DNA of 64,000 nucleotides, taken from positions 468,308 through 532,307 of the forward strand of contig NZ_AJYD02000013.1 in the NCBI RefSeq assembly GCF_000286835.2. Direction: 5' to 3'. Below the pieces are notes generated by a model. That model saw only the letters and a program-made list of their open reading frames with translations. It was not told the origin of the DNA and did not search any database. The translations under genes and the position numbers were made by a program. Positions 25,130-33,713 of the stretch are shown here, piece by piece. Source of the stretch: Enterovibrio norvegicus FF-33. GTDB taxonomy: Bacteria > Pseudomonadota > Gammaproteobacteria > Enterobacterales > Vibrionaceae. Each line of letters starts with the position of its first letter. The first letter of the stretch is position 1.

Positions 25130-25657
25130 ATGGATAATCAAATCCGACTACGTGCTCTTGAGCAAACCGACCTTCGCTTTATTCATCAGTTGAACAACAA
25201 CCGTTCAATCATGGCCTATTGGTTCGAAGAGCCGTATGAGTCTTACTATGAGCTGGAAGAGCTGTTTCGCAAGCATATCCACGACAGCAACGAACGTCGC
25301 TTTATCGCCGAAAATAACGAAAAGCAGTCCGTCGGCCTGGTGGAACTCGTTGAAATAAATACGATTCACCGTAATGCTGAATTCCAAATCATTATCGCGC
25401 CTGACTACCAAGGTTGTGGCTACGCGCGAACGCTGATTAAAAAAGCCCTGAATTACGCCTTTACCATTTTGAACCTGCACAAGGTGTACCTGAGCGTTGC
25501 GGTTAACAATGAAAAAGCGATCCACCTGTATGAAAAGTGTGGCTTTATCGAAGAAGGACACTTGGTAAAAGAGATATTCGTTAACGGCGAGTATTGCGAC
25601 ATTAAGCGTATGTACATTCTTCAAGAAACCTATCTCAAGAATCGTCATCAGCAATAA
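25130..25657 (+). CDS. speG: Spermidine N1-acetyltransferase SpeG
   Basis: SpeG acetylates spermidine and spermine with acetyl-CoA, preventing polyamine toxicity. The 175-residue protein matches remembered Vibrio Spe[38 protein letters not shown] and [20 protein letters not shown] (acetyl-CoA loop). The allosteric polyamine site residues lie in [13 protein letters not shown] 25130 begins at the conserved N-terminus; an upstream in-frame ATG adds four residues. Confidence 0.96.
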   Translation: MDNQIRLRALEQTDLRFIHQLNNNRSIMAYWFEEPYESYYELEELFRKHIHDSNERRFIAENNEKQSVGLVELVEINTIHRNAEFQIIIAPDYQGCGYARTLIKKALNYAFTILNLHKVYLSVAVNNEKAIHLYEKCGFIEEGHLVKEIFVNGEYCDIKRMYILQETYLKNRHQQ

Positions 25658-25835
25658 TGCAGTGACTGCCGTGATCGCGCGTTGATTAGCGGTATGGTGG
25701 TCGCGGCGTCAAAAACACCTCGTCTAGATGGAAAGTAAAACGCTTGCATAGATACGTTCATCACTTGATTGCGGGTGGGTCGCATTTGTGAACACAGCCT
25801 TTGTGATGTGCTACCTATAATTAAATGCTGTATGT

Positions 25836-25870
25836 AAAGCCCAATACACTGCATGTTGCAGCGGGCTTTT
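25836..25870 (+). terminator. Hairpin with T run immediately before a lipoprotein gene
   Basis: AAAGCCC (25836-25842) pairs with GGGCTTT (25863-25869). Inside, CTGCA pairs with TGCAG. TTTT and then the ribosome site AAGG follow at once, only 12 bp before the lipoprotein ATG. It could end speG read-through or act as an attenuator for the next gene. Confidence 0.5.
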
Positions 25871-25881
25871 AAGGCAGCCTT

Positions 25882-27300
25882 ATGAACCGTTGGTGGATTC
25901 ATTATCGCCACATTGTGTTGGTTTTCTTCCTCTCCCTGATTAGTGCTGGGTGCGGCACGTCGACCGAGCCTCTTTCTAACAGTGAGCCATCCCCGAGTGC
26001 AGTCTCGCCGCCGCTAATTTCTTCACAAACGACTAAGCCCTCAGAATCTCCAGAATCAACCACAGTGACTGACGTCATCGTCGTGTCAGAACCAATAGAC
26101 AATGTTGATCCGCCTTTACCTGTTGAAGCATTGACTGTTGAAGAGGGTGTGGAGGCAGTGAGTGTTCCGCCTGATGTGCCTGCTCCACCAATAACAACGG
26201 ACACCACACCCGTGCCGTTCGACGAATATTTAGGGCCGCCAGACCTGCTTTGTGGTGAAGAAGGGGCTCCGCCGTGTGGGGATGAAATCAAGATAGATGC
26301 CATCTTGGTGGGGGATGCGACCAATTGGGGCTGCAAAGGGAAGAACCTCTATTTCACCCCAAAAGAGGGCGGAGAGTGTTGGAGCTGCCCAGACGGGTAT
26401 CGCCGAACATGGAAAGCCATTCATAAAGACGCAAGCTGCAAAGAACGAGGTTTAGGTTTTAACAAAGACAAGGTGGACGCCACGTTTGTACGGTCGGCTT
26501 ATGGCTGCGAAGAAGGGCAGTTTGAAAAAGGCGGCGAGTGCTATCGTTGCCCGACAGGGTCTTCAAAAGTCAGCTTCTTGTGGGCGTTTAATCCCAGCGC
26601 CGAATGTAAAACGGAATTCTATTGTGATGAAGACTTATCGCTGATGCCAGCACCTGCAGCGGTACTGCAAAATTTCGGCCCCCCTTATGATCGCGTATGC
26701 GGTACGCCGCTGGATATGGCAACCGTGGTTACCGATTTAGCGAGAACCAAACTTGAAGAAGACCTCACACTGAGCCAAGCCGCCGCAGAGTTTGTCGCCG
26801 AAGTGGCAAAGCATGATGAATTGCGACGTGCCATATCAGACAAAGACGGAGAGGAAGTGTATCGGCTGATTTCACCAATGCCGAGTTACCTTGCACTGCG
26901 TGATGCGGCGATCGCCAATGGCTATCAATCTCTCACGTTAGGCGCTGCACCAGAACTTGAAATCGGCGTGGGCGCAACCACGGAATACGGCATTGCACTG
27001 GATTGGCAGGGCAACACGCGACCTTATGGCGTCATGGCCTATTCAAAAGGGGCGTCTTTAAGCGTCGGGCTCGGTGTGAGTATCGGTGTGTGGAAAGATG
27101 GCATTGAGAGTGGTTCAGCAAACATCGGTGGCTATGCCCACGGCGCGAGCATCAGTGTGCCGCTAGGGGTTGCCGATGTGGGCAGCGGCGCATGGTTCAG
27201 CTACTACCCAATCCGCTATCTCGGGCTTTCATTTAGCGCCAGCGGGGGCATCGGCCTTGAAACGGTGAATTATAACCAAGCGGTGACTATGTTGTATTGA
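25882..27300 (+). CDS. Cysteine-rich surface lipoprotein
   Basis: This 472-residue lipoprotein has a lipobox LISAGC (Cys24). Residues 25-115 form a Ser/Thr/Pro/Val-rich linker typical of surface tethers. Residues 115-260 hold two similar Cys modules: WGCKGKNLYFTPKEGGECWS... and YGCEEGQFEKGGECYRC..., each with a C-x(10-17)-C-xx-C spacing like small disulphide knots. Residues 340-472 are glycine-rich beta structure (GASLSVGLGVSIGVW, GASISVPLGVADVGSG). Function unknown; export and disulphide formation are inferred. Confidence 0.75.
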   Translation: MNRWWIHYRHIVLVFFLSLISAGCGTSTEPLSNSEPSPSAVSPPLISSQTTKPSESPESTTVTDVIVVSEPIDNVDPPLPVEALTVEEGVEAVSVPPDVPAPPITTDTTPVPFDEYLGPPDLLCGEEGAPPCGDEIKIDAILVGDATNWGCKGKNLYFTPKEGGECWSCPDGYRRTWKAIHKDASCKERGLGFNKDKVDATFVRSAYGCEEGQFEKGGECYRCPTGSSKVSFLWAFNPSAECKTEFYCDEDLSLMPAPAAVLQNFGPPYDRVCGTPLDMATVVTDLARTKLEEDLTLSQAAAEFVAEVAKHDELRRAISDKDGEEVYRLISPMPSYLALRDAAIANGYQSLTLGAAPELEIGVGATTEYGIALDWQGNTRPYGVMAYSKGASLSVGLGVSIGVWKDGIESGSANIGGYAHGASISVPLGVADVGSGAWFSYYPIRYLGLSFSASGGIGLETVNYNQAVTMLY

Positions 27301-27323
27301 CGTTGCCCACCATTGGCGTGTGC

Positions 27324-27722
27324 TCAGCGGCTGGCAGGCTGATGCAGCTCAATAACATTGTCATCTGGGTCACGAATAAAGAAAAACTTAGCACCGTTGA
27401 TTTCTACGCGCTCAGTGATCGTGATCCCCAGTGCTTCTATTTTTTTTGAAACCGCATCGGCGTCGGTGATTTCAAGTGCGATGTGTGTGTAGCCGGGGTA
27501 TTTCATGTCTTTTCGCATCAAGATATTGTCTTGAGGGGCATCGTCAGAGGCATTGAGTATAAAGTTGATGTTTATCCCTGATGGGTGCTCAACAATGGCA
27601 GCGGGCTCTGGACCAACAGGGCCTGCGATAAATTCAAACCCAAGCTGTTCGTAAAACTTTCTCGATATTTCCAGATCTCTAACGCGAAGCCCTACGTGGT
27701 TTATCCGTGTGATTTCTTTCAT
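27324..27722 (-). CDS. VOC-family (glyoxalase/dioxygenase-like) protein
   Basis: This 132-residue protein has paired beta-alpha-beta-beta-beta modules. Likely metal ligands are His in INHVGLRVRD, His in GYTHIALEI and Glu in DNVIELHQP, the usual H/H/E set of vicinal oxygen chelate enzymes. KFYEQLGFEF and FFFIRDPDDNVIEL are typical. The substrate cannot be told; glyoxalase I, fosfomycin-resistance-like and dioxygenase activities all occur in the family. Confidence 0.88.
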   Translation of the reverse strand: MKEITRINHVGLRVRDLEISRKFYEQLGFEFIAGPVGPEPAAIVEHPSGININFILNASDDAPQDNILMRKDMKYPGYTHIALEITDADAVSKKIEALGITITERVEINGAKFFFIRDPDDNVIELHQPASR

Positions 27723-28025
27723 CGTATCCCTTCTTATTTTGGATTTGTTTTATGTTCTATGGATGGTGTTGTGATGACATTGAGGCGAGCAATTTTTCGG
27801 TAAGGCGTAAGGAAAATTAGCTTACGTTATGCCGCCGATATTATGCGTGAATTACGGCCAGTTAAGTGTAGCAACTGTTGGATGTCCGATAGGATTTAGC
27901 GGCGGATTGATGTTACTGAAACTGAACGAATAAAATGAATAAAGTTAGGGAGTAAAAAGGCTGGCCTATTTGGTCAGCCCTTCACATGGGAAGTGATTAC
28001 TCACTTTAACTTAGCAGTGTGGACA
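27723..28025. other. 303-bp gap between the VOC and yqhD genes
   Basis: The stretch holds the VOC promoter side, a CGTAAG/CTTACG dyad near 27808-27829 and the yqhD terminator at 27954-27979. No gene is seen. Confidence 0.5.
27954..27979 (-). terminator. Terminator of yqhD
   Basis: On the minus strand GGCTGACC-AAATA-GGCCAGCC (one mismatch) is followed by TTTTT, about 45 bp after the yqhD stop. Confidence 0.8.
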
Positions 28026-29174
28026 TTACGCGATAGCGTTTTCTAAGATTTCGCGGCTTTTCTCTAGAGTGATGGCCTGATTTTCACCCAGCGCGGTCAT
28101 GCCGTGTTTGGCAAGCTGTTCCATGACGGCGTTAATGGCCGTTTCTTTGTCTGTGCCGTGCGCGGTGAATTGGGTTTCTAAACCAAGCTGACGATAGAAA
28201 GCTTCAATGGCATCAATGGTGCGTTCTGCCAAATCTTCGCTGTCGGTGAGGCCAAATACGTTGCGGCCCATTTGTTCGAGCTTGGCGCGTTTGCTTTCGA
28301 TTTGGTTACGCAGCAACGAAGGCTGAACAATGGTCAGCGAGCGGGCATGGTCGACATTCCATAGCGCGGTGAACTCATGGCCTATCATGTGCGTGGCCCA
28401 ATCATGCAATACACCGCTACCAATTAAGCCAAACAGTGCTTGGTTGGCACTAAACATCAGGTTTTCACGCCATGCGTCGTTGTCACGATCGTCAAATTGC
28501 TCACCCAAGGTTTTCAGTGTGCGTAGCAGAGTTTCTGCGTAGCCATCTTGCACCATGGTGCCGGTAGGGCGTGTGATGTATTGCTCACAGGTGTGAACCC
28601 ATGCATCTGCAATGCCGTTCGCAAGCTGTCGCTCTGGCAGGGTTTTCATCACGTCAGGGTCGAGTACGGCAAATTGCGGGCGCACGCTTGGGTGCATGAA
28701 GGGCAGTTTGTCTTGTGTTGCCGCTTTGGTGATGACCGCCGCTGAATTGGACTCAGAGCCTGTTGCTGGCAGTGTCAGAATCGCACCAATCGGCAGGGCA
28801 CTTTCGATGGTGTGTTTACCGATAAGAATGTCCCAACCGTCGCCATCATATTTTGCTGCGGCTGCCACGTATTTCGAGCCATCAACGACTGACCCACCAC
28901 CCACGGCCAATATGTAATCCACCTTTTCTTGTTTGGCGATAGCGATGGCTTTGTCCAAGGTTTCTTTGGTTGGGTTTGGCTCAACGCCTGAGAATTCCAG
29001 CCAAGTGTGGCCGTTAAGGGCATCGCTGACTTGGTCGTAAACACCATTTTTCTTAATCGACCCGCCGCCGTAAATGACCAGCACTTTGCTCTGTGTTGGG
29101 ATGGCGCTTGTAATAGCCGCAATTTGGCCTTGGCCGAAGAAGATTTGTGTTGGGTTGGAGTAAGTAAATTGCAT
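28026..29174 (-). CDS. yqhD: NADPH-dependent aldehyde reductase YqhD (iron-containing ADH family)
   Basis: YqhD reduces short-chain aldehydes, including methylglyoxal and lipid peroxidation products, to alcohols. The 382-residue protein has the dinucleotide motif YGGGSIKKNGVYDQV and GGGSVVDGSKY, and the metal-binding HDWATHMIGHEF with DAWVHTCEQY. Family 2 iron ADHs of this type carry the GHE-F pattern. The usual AraC regulator YqhC is not adjacent. It is monocistronic with its own terminator. Confidence 0.92.
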   Translation of the reverse strand: MQFTYSNPTQIFFGQGQIAAITSAIPTQSKVLVIYGGGSIKKNGVYDQVSDALNGHTWLEFSGVEPNPTKETLDKAIAIAKQEKVDYILAVGGGSVVDGSKYVAAAAKYDGDGWDILIGKHTIESALPIGAILTLPATGSESNSAAVITKAATQDKLPFMHPSVRPQFAVLDPDVMKTLPERQLANGIADAWVHTCEQYITRPTGTMVQDGYAETLLRTLKTLGEQFDDRDNDAWRENLMFSANQALFGLIGSGVLHDWATHMIGHEFTALWNVDHARSLTIVQPSLLRNQIESKRAKLEQMGRNVFGLTDSEDLAERTIDAIEAFYRQLGLETQFTAHGTDKETAINAVMEQLAKHGMTALGENQAITLEKSREILENAIA

Positions 29175-29433
29175 TTGAACCTCATGCTTTTCTTGGCGTG
29201 TCGCCAGATCGTTATCCTGCGAAGATAATAGTCTCGTCCCGCCTTGTTACGATAGAAAATTCCTCGCTATTGTTTGCCTATTTGTATGTGTGTTGCATGA
29301 GGAACGCCAAACTCATTGAGCGAGCAGGGATAATTCGGGAAACGCGAGAATGGCGAATGGTATTTGCAAGTGGCTTTGGTGAATGGCATTGGCGATAAGG
29401 ATGAGATCTACTGCAGATAGAGAAGATAGAGAA

Positions 29434-29457
29434 GATAAAAGGGCTACTTAGTAGCCC
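29434..29457 (-). terminator. Terminator overlapping the stop codon of the 112-residue protein gene
   Basis: GGGCTAC-TAA-GTAGCCC is a perfect hairpin followed by TTTT on the minus strand. The left arm encodes the last two codons (Gly-Tyr) and the loop is the stop codon itself. Downstream, AGATAGAGA is repeated in tandem (29415-29432). Confidence 0.8.
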
Positions 29458-29786
29458 ATGTATTTATCAATCAAGGTTTCTAGCTTACCCTCGAACAAGG
29501 CTTCAAAATCATCCAAGCTCTGATCTAAGCGTTCTAGGTATTTTGCAGCTTGGGAACGACTCATCATTTTTCCCATCACAGTGAACTGGATCTCTGGCAA
29601 GCTTTTGTCATTTCTTGGCACGACATTTAGCGTCACGCTGTCACTGTTCAAAGCCTGCATGTCTTGCTCAATGTATTGGCAAAAATCGTCAATTTTGCTC
29701 GCCCCTTGTGGCCCTAAACAGCCCGGTTCGAGTCGACAAATCACGTTCAATTTCATCTCTTCTGGTAGCAAAGCGGCATTTCCCAT
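29448..29786 (-). CDS. Conserved hypothetical protein, 112 residues
   Basis: The segment LNVICRLEPGCLGPQGASKID is distinctive, and VVPRNDKSLPEIQFTVMGK follows. I recall similar Vibrio proteins but no named family. Cysteines occur at CRLEPGC. Start ATG 29786 has GAGGAG at 8 nt; an inner ATG would shorten it by 10 residues. Single gene. Confidence 0.7.
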   Translation of the reverse strand: MGNAALLPEEMKLNVICRLEPGCLGPQGASKIDDFCQYIEQDMQALNSDSVTLNVVPRNDKSLPEIQFTVMGKMMSRSQAAKYLERLDQSLDDFEALFEGKLETLIDKYMGY

Positions 29787-30085
29787 GCAAAAAGCTCCTC
29801 GACACATTTTAAAAAAGAATAACTCAAAATTTGAATATGCGCCTAATTGAGTGTGTTGTCAGGCGGCAGGGGAAGTGATGTTATCCATTGGTATCTCGAG
29901 CTTTCTTGTTGGCAGGAAGCGCCGAGCCTGTATTTTTTGGGGCACGACGGGGAGCGTATGCTTGACGGTATTAATGCTTCGCTCAGTAACTATCAATTGG
30001 GGAGAAGTGTGATATCTGTTACACTTCTGGCCTCTCCAGTAAGTCGTGTTGATTACACTGGACTACCTAAGACTAGGATTTTGCT

Positions 30086-30568
30086 TTGACTAATAATGAT
30101 ATTCTGCGTCGCATTCGTTATGCCTTCGATTTTAAAGATAAAGCAGTGATAGAAATTTTCGCTCTTGCTGAAGTCGTTGTAACGAAAGAACAAGTGATAG
30201 CTTGGCTGAAAAAAGATGAAGATGAAGCGTTCGTGCAAATGAACAGCGTTGAACTCTCTTCATTCTTGAATGGTTTGATCAACCTGAAGCGCGGCAAACG
30301 TGAAGGCGAGCAGCCTAAACCAGAAGCCCGTTTAAGCAACAACATGGTTTTCCAAAAGCTGCGCATTGCGTTGAATTTAAAAGCTGAAGATATTTTAGAC
30401 ATCTTGGCGCTGGTGAACTTCAACATTAGTAAGCATGAACTGAGTGCGTTTTTCCGCAAGCCGGACAACAAGCATTACCGTGAATGTAAAGACCAGATTC
30501 TGCGCAATTTCTTGACGGGTGTTCAGCGTCAGCTGCGTCCAGACGACGTGACCGAATACCAAGAGTAA
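30086..30568 (+). CDS. yehS: DUF1456 family protein YehS
   Basis: This 160-residue protein has two tandem DUF1456 repeats: NNDILRRIRYAFDFKDKAVIEIF and NNMVFQKLRIALNLKAEDILDIL. Each is followed by a helix and a short loop (WLKKDEDEAF, FFRKPDNKHYREC). Function is unknown. Translation starts at TTG 30086, supported by AGGA 7 bases upstream and by the family N-terminus MTNNDILRRIRYA. Confidence 0.92.
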   Translation: MTNNDILRRIRYAFDFKDKAVIEIFALAEVVVTKEQVIAWLKKDEDEAFVQMNSVELSSFLNGLINLKRGKREGEQPKPEARLSNNMVFQKLRIALNLKAEDILDILALVNFNISKHELSAFFRKPDNKHYRECKDQILRNFLTGVQRQLRPDDVTEYQE

Positions 30569-30628
30569 TCGTTTCACCTCGTATGTGCTGAACCACACCT
30601 GTTAAACAACATGTGATGATATTCAGCT

Positions 30629-30662
30629 GAAAACAAAGCCCGACTTGCTCGGGCTTTGTTGT
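30629..30662. terminator. Bidirectional terminator between yehS and the helicase
   Basis: ACAAAGCCCGA-CTTGC-TCGGGCTTTGT forms a perfect 11-bp stem. T-rich sequence follows on both strands, so it can end both convergent genes. Confidence 0.85.
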
Positions 30663-30706
30663 CTCTGGGATTTGGCTTTTCTTGCCGTACTGACCGAGTT
30701 AGCCGC

Positions 30707-31966
30707 CTAGCGCGATGGCTTCTCTTGGTTAGCTTTGGGCTTAAACTGTTTGATGCTGCGTTTCGTATTGCTGCGACGGTTGGCTTTCTTATCGCGAGGG
30801 GCGCGTTTACGCTCTTCTGATGAAACACCGTCAGAAGGTTTGTCGGTGACAGGGAAACCGTCCAACTCGACAAGTGCCAATGCGCGACCAGTGAGGGTGC
30901 GAATCGCGTTCAATGCTTCTTGCTCGCCATGACACACTAGCGACAGCGCTAGGCCGTTTTCGCCAGCGCGTGCGGTGCGCCCGACACGGTGAACATAAAC
31001 CGGGGCATTGGGTGGCAAGTCGGCGTTGATCACCACGGGTAACGCATCAATGTGAATACCGCGAGAGAGTAAGTCCGTCGACACCAGCACGTTGATATTC
31101 CCCGCTTTAAACTCTGCCAGCGTGTTTTCACGCGCGGCCTGATCTTTGTCGCCGTGTAAGGCCGCGACTGAAACACCGGCTTTCGCTAATTTCTTTGCCA
31201 GCGCATCGGCGGCGTTGCGTTCACTCACGAACACCAAGACTTGTTGCCAGCCATGTTGTTTCAACAGGGCGATCAGCGCTTGCGCTTTGCTGCCTTTGTT
31301 CACCAAATACAGGCGCTCTTCAATGTCTTCGACCACGCTGTTTTTTTCATGGGCCTCAATACGCACAGGTTTGAAAAGCAGCGCCAAGGCGGCAGATTCC
31401 AATTCAGCAGGTAAGGTGGCAGAGAACAGCAAGGTCTGACGTTTGGCGGGCATAGAGGCAATTAAGCGCTGAACATCCGGCCAAAAGCCCATCTCCAACA
31501 AACGGTCGGCTTCATCCAATACCAGCTGGTTTACGCCTTTTAGGCTCACGATGTTCTGATTGAGGAAATCGAGCAGGCGACCAGGAGTGGCGACCAAAAG
31601 TTGCGGGGCGTTTTCTAGCTCGGCAATTTGTAATGCAGGCGCTACGCCGCCGCATAACATGACGATGTTAATACCCATTGGCGAAGCGATTTCTTGTAGC
31701 GCCGTGCTGACTTGCGCGGCAAGTTCACGAGTTGGTACAAGCACAACACCTTGAATACCGCCGTTGTCTTTCTCCACGCGCTGAAGCAGGGGCAAACCAA
31801 ACGCGAGCGTTTTGCCGCTGCCCGTTTGTGCCATGGCAAGCAAATCGTTTCCAGCCAACGCCGCGGGGATCGCTTGGGTCTGGATCCGCGTTGGTGAAGA
31901 AAGGCGGCTTGGCAGCGCATTGAGCACGGCAGGGGTAAGGTTCAGCGCAGTAAAAGTCATGGGCAT
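30707..31966 (-). CDS. DEAD-box ATP-dependent RNA helicase (RhlE-like)
   Basis: This 419-residue helicase carries all core motifs: Q motif PTRIQTQAIP, motif I AQTGSGKT, Ia PTRELA, II DEAD, III SAT and VI HRVGRTARAG. After about residue 360 a basic tail follows (KRAPRDKKANRRSNTKRS), typical of RhlE-type proteins. It would remodel RNA in ribosome assembly or mRNA decay. Start ATG could be at 31966 or two codons later. No cold-shock leader is evident. Confidence 0.92.
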   Translation of the reverse strand: MPMTFTALNLTPAVLNALPSRLSSPTRIQTQAIPAALAGNDLLAMAQTGSGKTLAFGLPLLQRVEKDNGGIQGVVLVPTRELAAQVSTALQEIASPMGINIVMLCGGVAPALQIAELENAPQLLVATPGRLLDFLNQNIVSLKGVNQLVLDEADRLLEMGFWPDVQRLIASMPAKRQTLLFSATLPAELESAALALLFKPVRIEAHEKNSVVEDIEERLYLVNKGSKAQALIALLKQHGWQQVLVFVSERNAADALAKKLAKAGVSVAALHGDKDQAARENTLAEFKAGNINVLVSTDLLSRGIHIDALPVVINADLPPNAPVYVHRVGRTARAGENGLALSLVCHGEQEALNAIRTLTGRALALVELDGFPVTDKPSDGVSSEERKRAPRDKKANRRSNTKRSIKQFKPKANQEKPSR

Positions 31967-32257
31967 TCACGGTTAGAGGTTCAAGGCGCGAAGTCTATCA
32001 GCCTGTAAGCAGAAGTCTATCTGCCGGCATGGAGAAGTGTTATTAGAAAGCGATTCATGAATTCGGCACGAACGCAGCAATATTGCGGCATTTGGGCGCA
32101 GTAGCTTGTTTATTCGATACCTTCTTGTTTGTGTTCGTTGTTCGGTTTGGTGTGTATTGTTGAAAACATAAATTGATTAAAAAAATAGCCCTTGAAAAAC
32201 GCAGGGAAAGGAGAGATTATCCGCGCCCTTCGTGTTTCTTACTCAGTGTTATCAGCT

Positions 32258-33100
32258 ATGAACTTTACTCAGTTTGATTCGTTACCCCCTCCTCAGATTG
32301 CTGAAAGAGCGGCGGAAATTGGTGTTGCTAAGGCAACGAAAGATCCGGCTAAATCTTTCCTTCTGGCTATTTCAGCCGGTATTCATATCGGTATCGCATT
32401 TATCTTCTATACCACAGTCACAACGGGTGCAGGCGACTTGCCTTGGGGCATGGTGCGCTTTGTCGGTGGGCTGGCATTTAGTTTGGGTCTTATCCTAGTG
32501 ATCATTACCGGTGGCGAGCTTTTCACAAGTTCGGTACTCACTTTAGTGGCGCGAGCCAGTGGTAAGATTACCTGGAAAGCCTTATTCAAAAACTGGGCGG
32601 TGGTGTACGCCGGAAACCTCGTTGGTGCCGCGTTGTTGGTGGTGTGTATGTTGATTGCTCAACAGTACATGTTCGACAACGGGCAAGTGGGTATTAATGC
32701 CATGAAGATTGCAGAGCATAAGCTCCATCATGGCTTCTTCCAAGCAGTTGCGCTCGGCATTATGTGTAATGTGCTGGTGTGTATTGCGGTGTGGATGACC
32801 TATAGCGGTCGCACACTAACCGATAAAATCATGGTGATGATTTTGCCTGTCGCGATGTTTGTGTCAGCGGGGTTTGAGCACTGTATCGCTAACATGTTTC
32901 AGGTACCCATGGCGATTGGGATTAAATTCTTCGCGCCAGAATCTTTCTGGCAGATGACGGGCACGACAGCGGCACAATTCTCTGACCTGAGTATGATGAC
33001 CTTCATTGTGAACAACCTTGTGCCTGTCACGTTGGGTAATATTATCGGCGGTGGTTTGTTTGTGGGCATGTGGTATTGGATGATTTACTTGCGCGATTAA
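32258..33100 (+). CDS. focA: Formate channel FocA (FNT family)
   Basis: FocA moves formate in both directions according to pH during mixed-acid fermentation. The 280-residue protein has six membrane helices with the FNT repeats ISAGIHIGIAFIFY and GIMCNVLVCIAVWM. The conserved KLHHGFFQAVALG carries the gating histidine (equivalent to E. coli His209) region. ATG 32258 begins at the Vibrio-like N-terminus MNFTQFDSL; the ORF could extend to 32192 but lacks a start with a good site. pflB is not adjacent. Confidence 0.93.
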   Translation: MNFTQFDSLPPPQIAERAAEIGVAKATKDPAKSFLLAISAGIHIGIAFIFYTTVTTGAGDLPWGMVRFVGGLAFSLGLILVIITGGELFTSSVLTLVARASGKITWKALFKNWAVVYAGNLVGAALLVVCMLIAQQYMFDNGQVGINAMKIAEHKLHHGFFQAVALGIMCNVLVCIAVWMTYSGRTLTDKIMVMILPVAMFVSAGFEHCIANMFQVPMAIGIKFFAPESFWQMTGTTAAQFSDLSMMTFIVNNLVPVTLGNIIGGGLFVGMWYWMIYLRD

Positions 33101-33130
33101 TGCGCGCAGGCGCTAAACAGATAAAACGGG

Positions 33131-33164
33131 AAAGGCCAATGGCAAATGCCACTGGCCTTTTTTT
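33131..33164 (+). terminator. Terminator of focA
   Basis: AAAGGCCAaTGGCA-AA-TGCCAcTGGCCTTT forms a long stem with one mismatch, followed by TTTT. Confidence 0.9.
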
Positions 33165-33214
33165 GTTGCTCGAAGGTCGAGGTCGAAGCGACAAAATTGA
33201 AGATAGGAGGTTCT

Positions 33215-33364
33215 TTAGTTAGTCGAACCGCTATCGTCTTTCTGCATTTGGCACTCTGGCGCTTCTGACCCTTCTGGACAAGTTTCCGTTTTGGTGTCAG
33301 TGGCTAACGCCATGCCTGAAAATAAAACCGCCATTGCTAACATCATTGTTTTGAACATATTCAT
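33215..33364 (-). CDS. Small secreted peptide, 49 residues
   Basis: ATG 33364 follows AAGGAG at 8 nt and opens a 49-residue ORF. It has a signal peptide (MNMFKTMMLAMAVLFSGMALA) and a 28-residue mature peptide (TDTKTETCPEGSEAPECQMQ...) with two cysteines that may form a disulphide. It is too short for most gene finders. No family recognised. Confidence 0.65.
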   Translation of the reverse strand: MNMFKTMMLAMAVLFSGMALATDTKTETCPEGSEAPECQMQKDDSGSTN

Positions 33365-33713
33365 GGGTTGTTCTCCTTTCCTTTAGAGTCTTGGGTTAAA
33401 AGTGTTTTGCTGCAGCCAATACACTGTGGTTCAAACTCTTGTTGGTAATGTTAGGGTTCGGTGATGGTTGTGTTAGGCGGAATATGAGTCCAATAAAATA
33501 GACATTCGTTGATAAGCTGTTCGAAGTGAAACGCTCTGGTTCAAGGCATAATTTGGAAGCGGTGATCTAAATCAGGGAGGGCAGAGCACGGTGATCGACA
33601 TTTGTTTTCAAACAGAAATTTTCAGACAGAGACGATCAAAGTGAGAAGTAAGTTGCCTCTAAGTCAACGAGGCAATTTAGGGGGGATGTCTGTTAGCGTG
33701 GATTGCAGGTTAA
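33365..33713. other. 349-bp gap between the small peptide and gbcB genes
   Basis: The stretch carries the promoter side of the small peptide and a possible weak gbcB terminator (TTGCCTC...GAGGCAA at 33653-33675). I see no further gene. Confidence 0.4.

Noticed and set aside
32161-32190. FNR site upstream of focA
   Set aside because: Only one half-site (TTGAT) is present; the second half does not match ATCAA.
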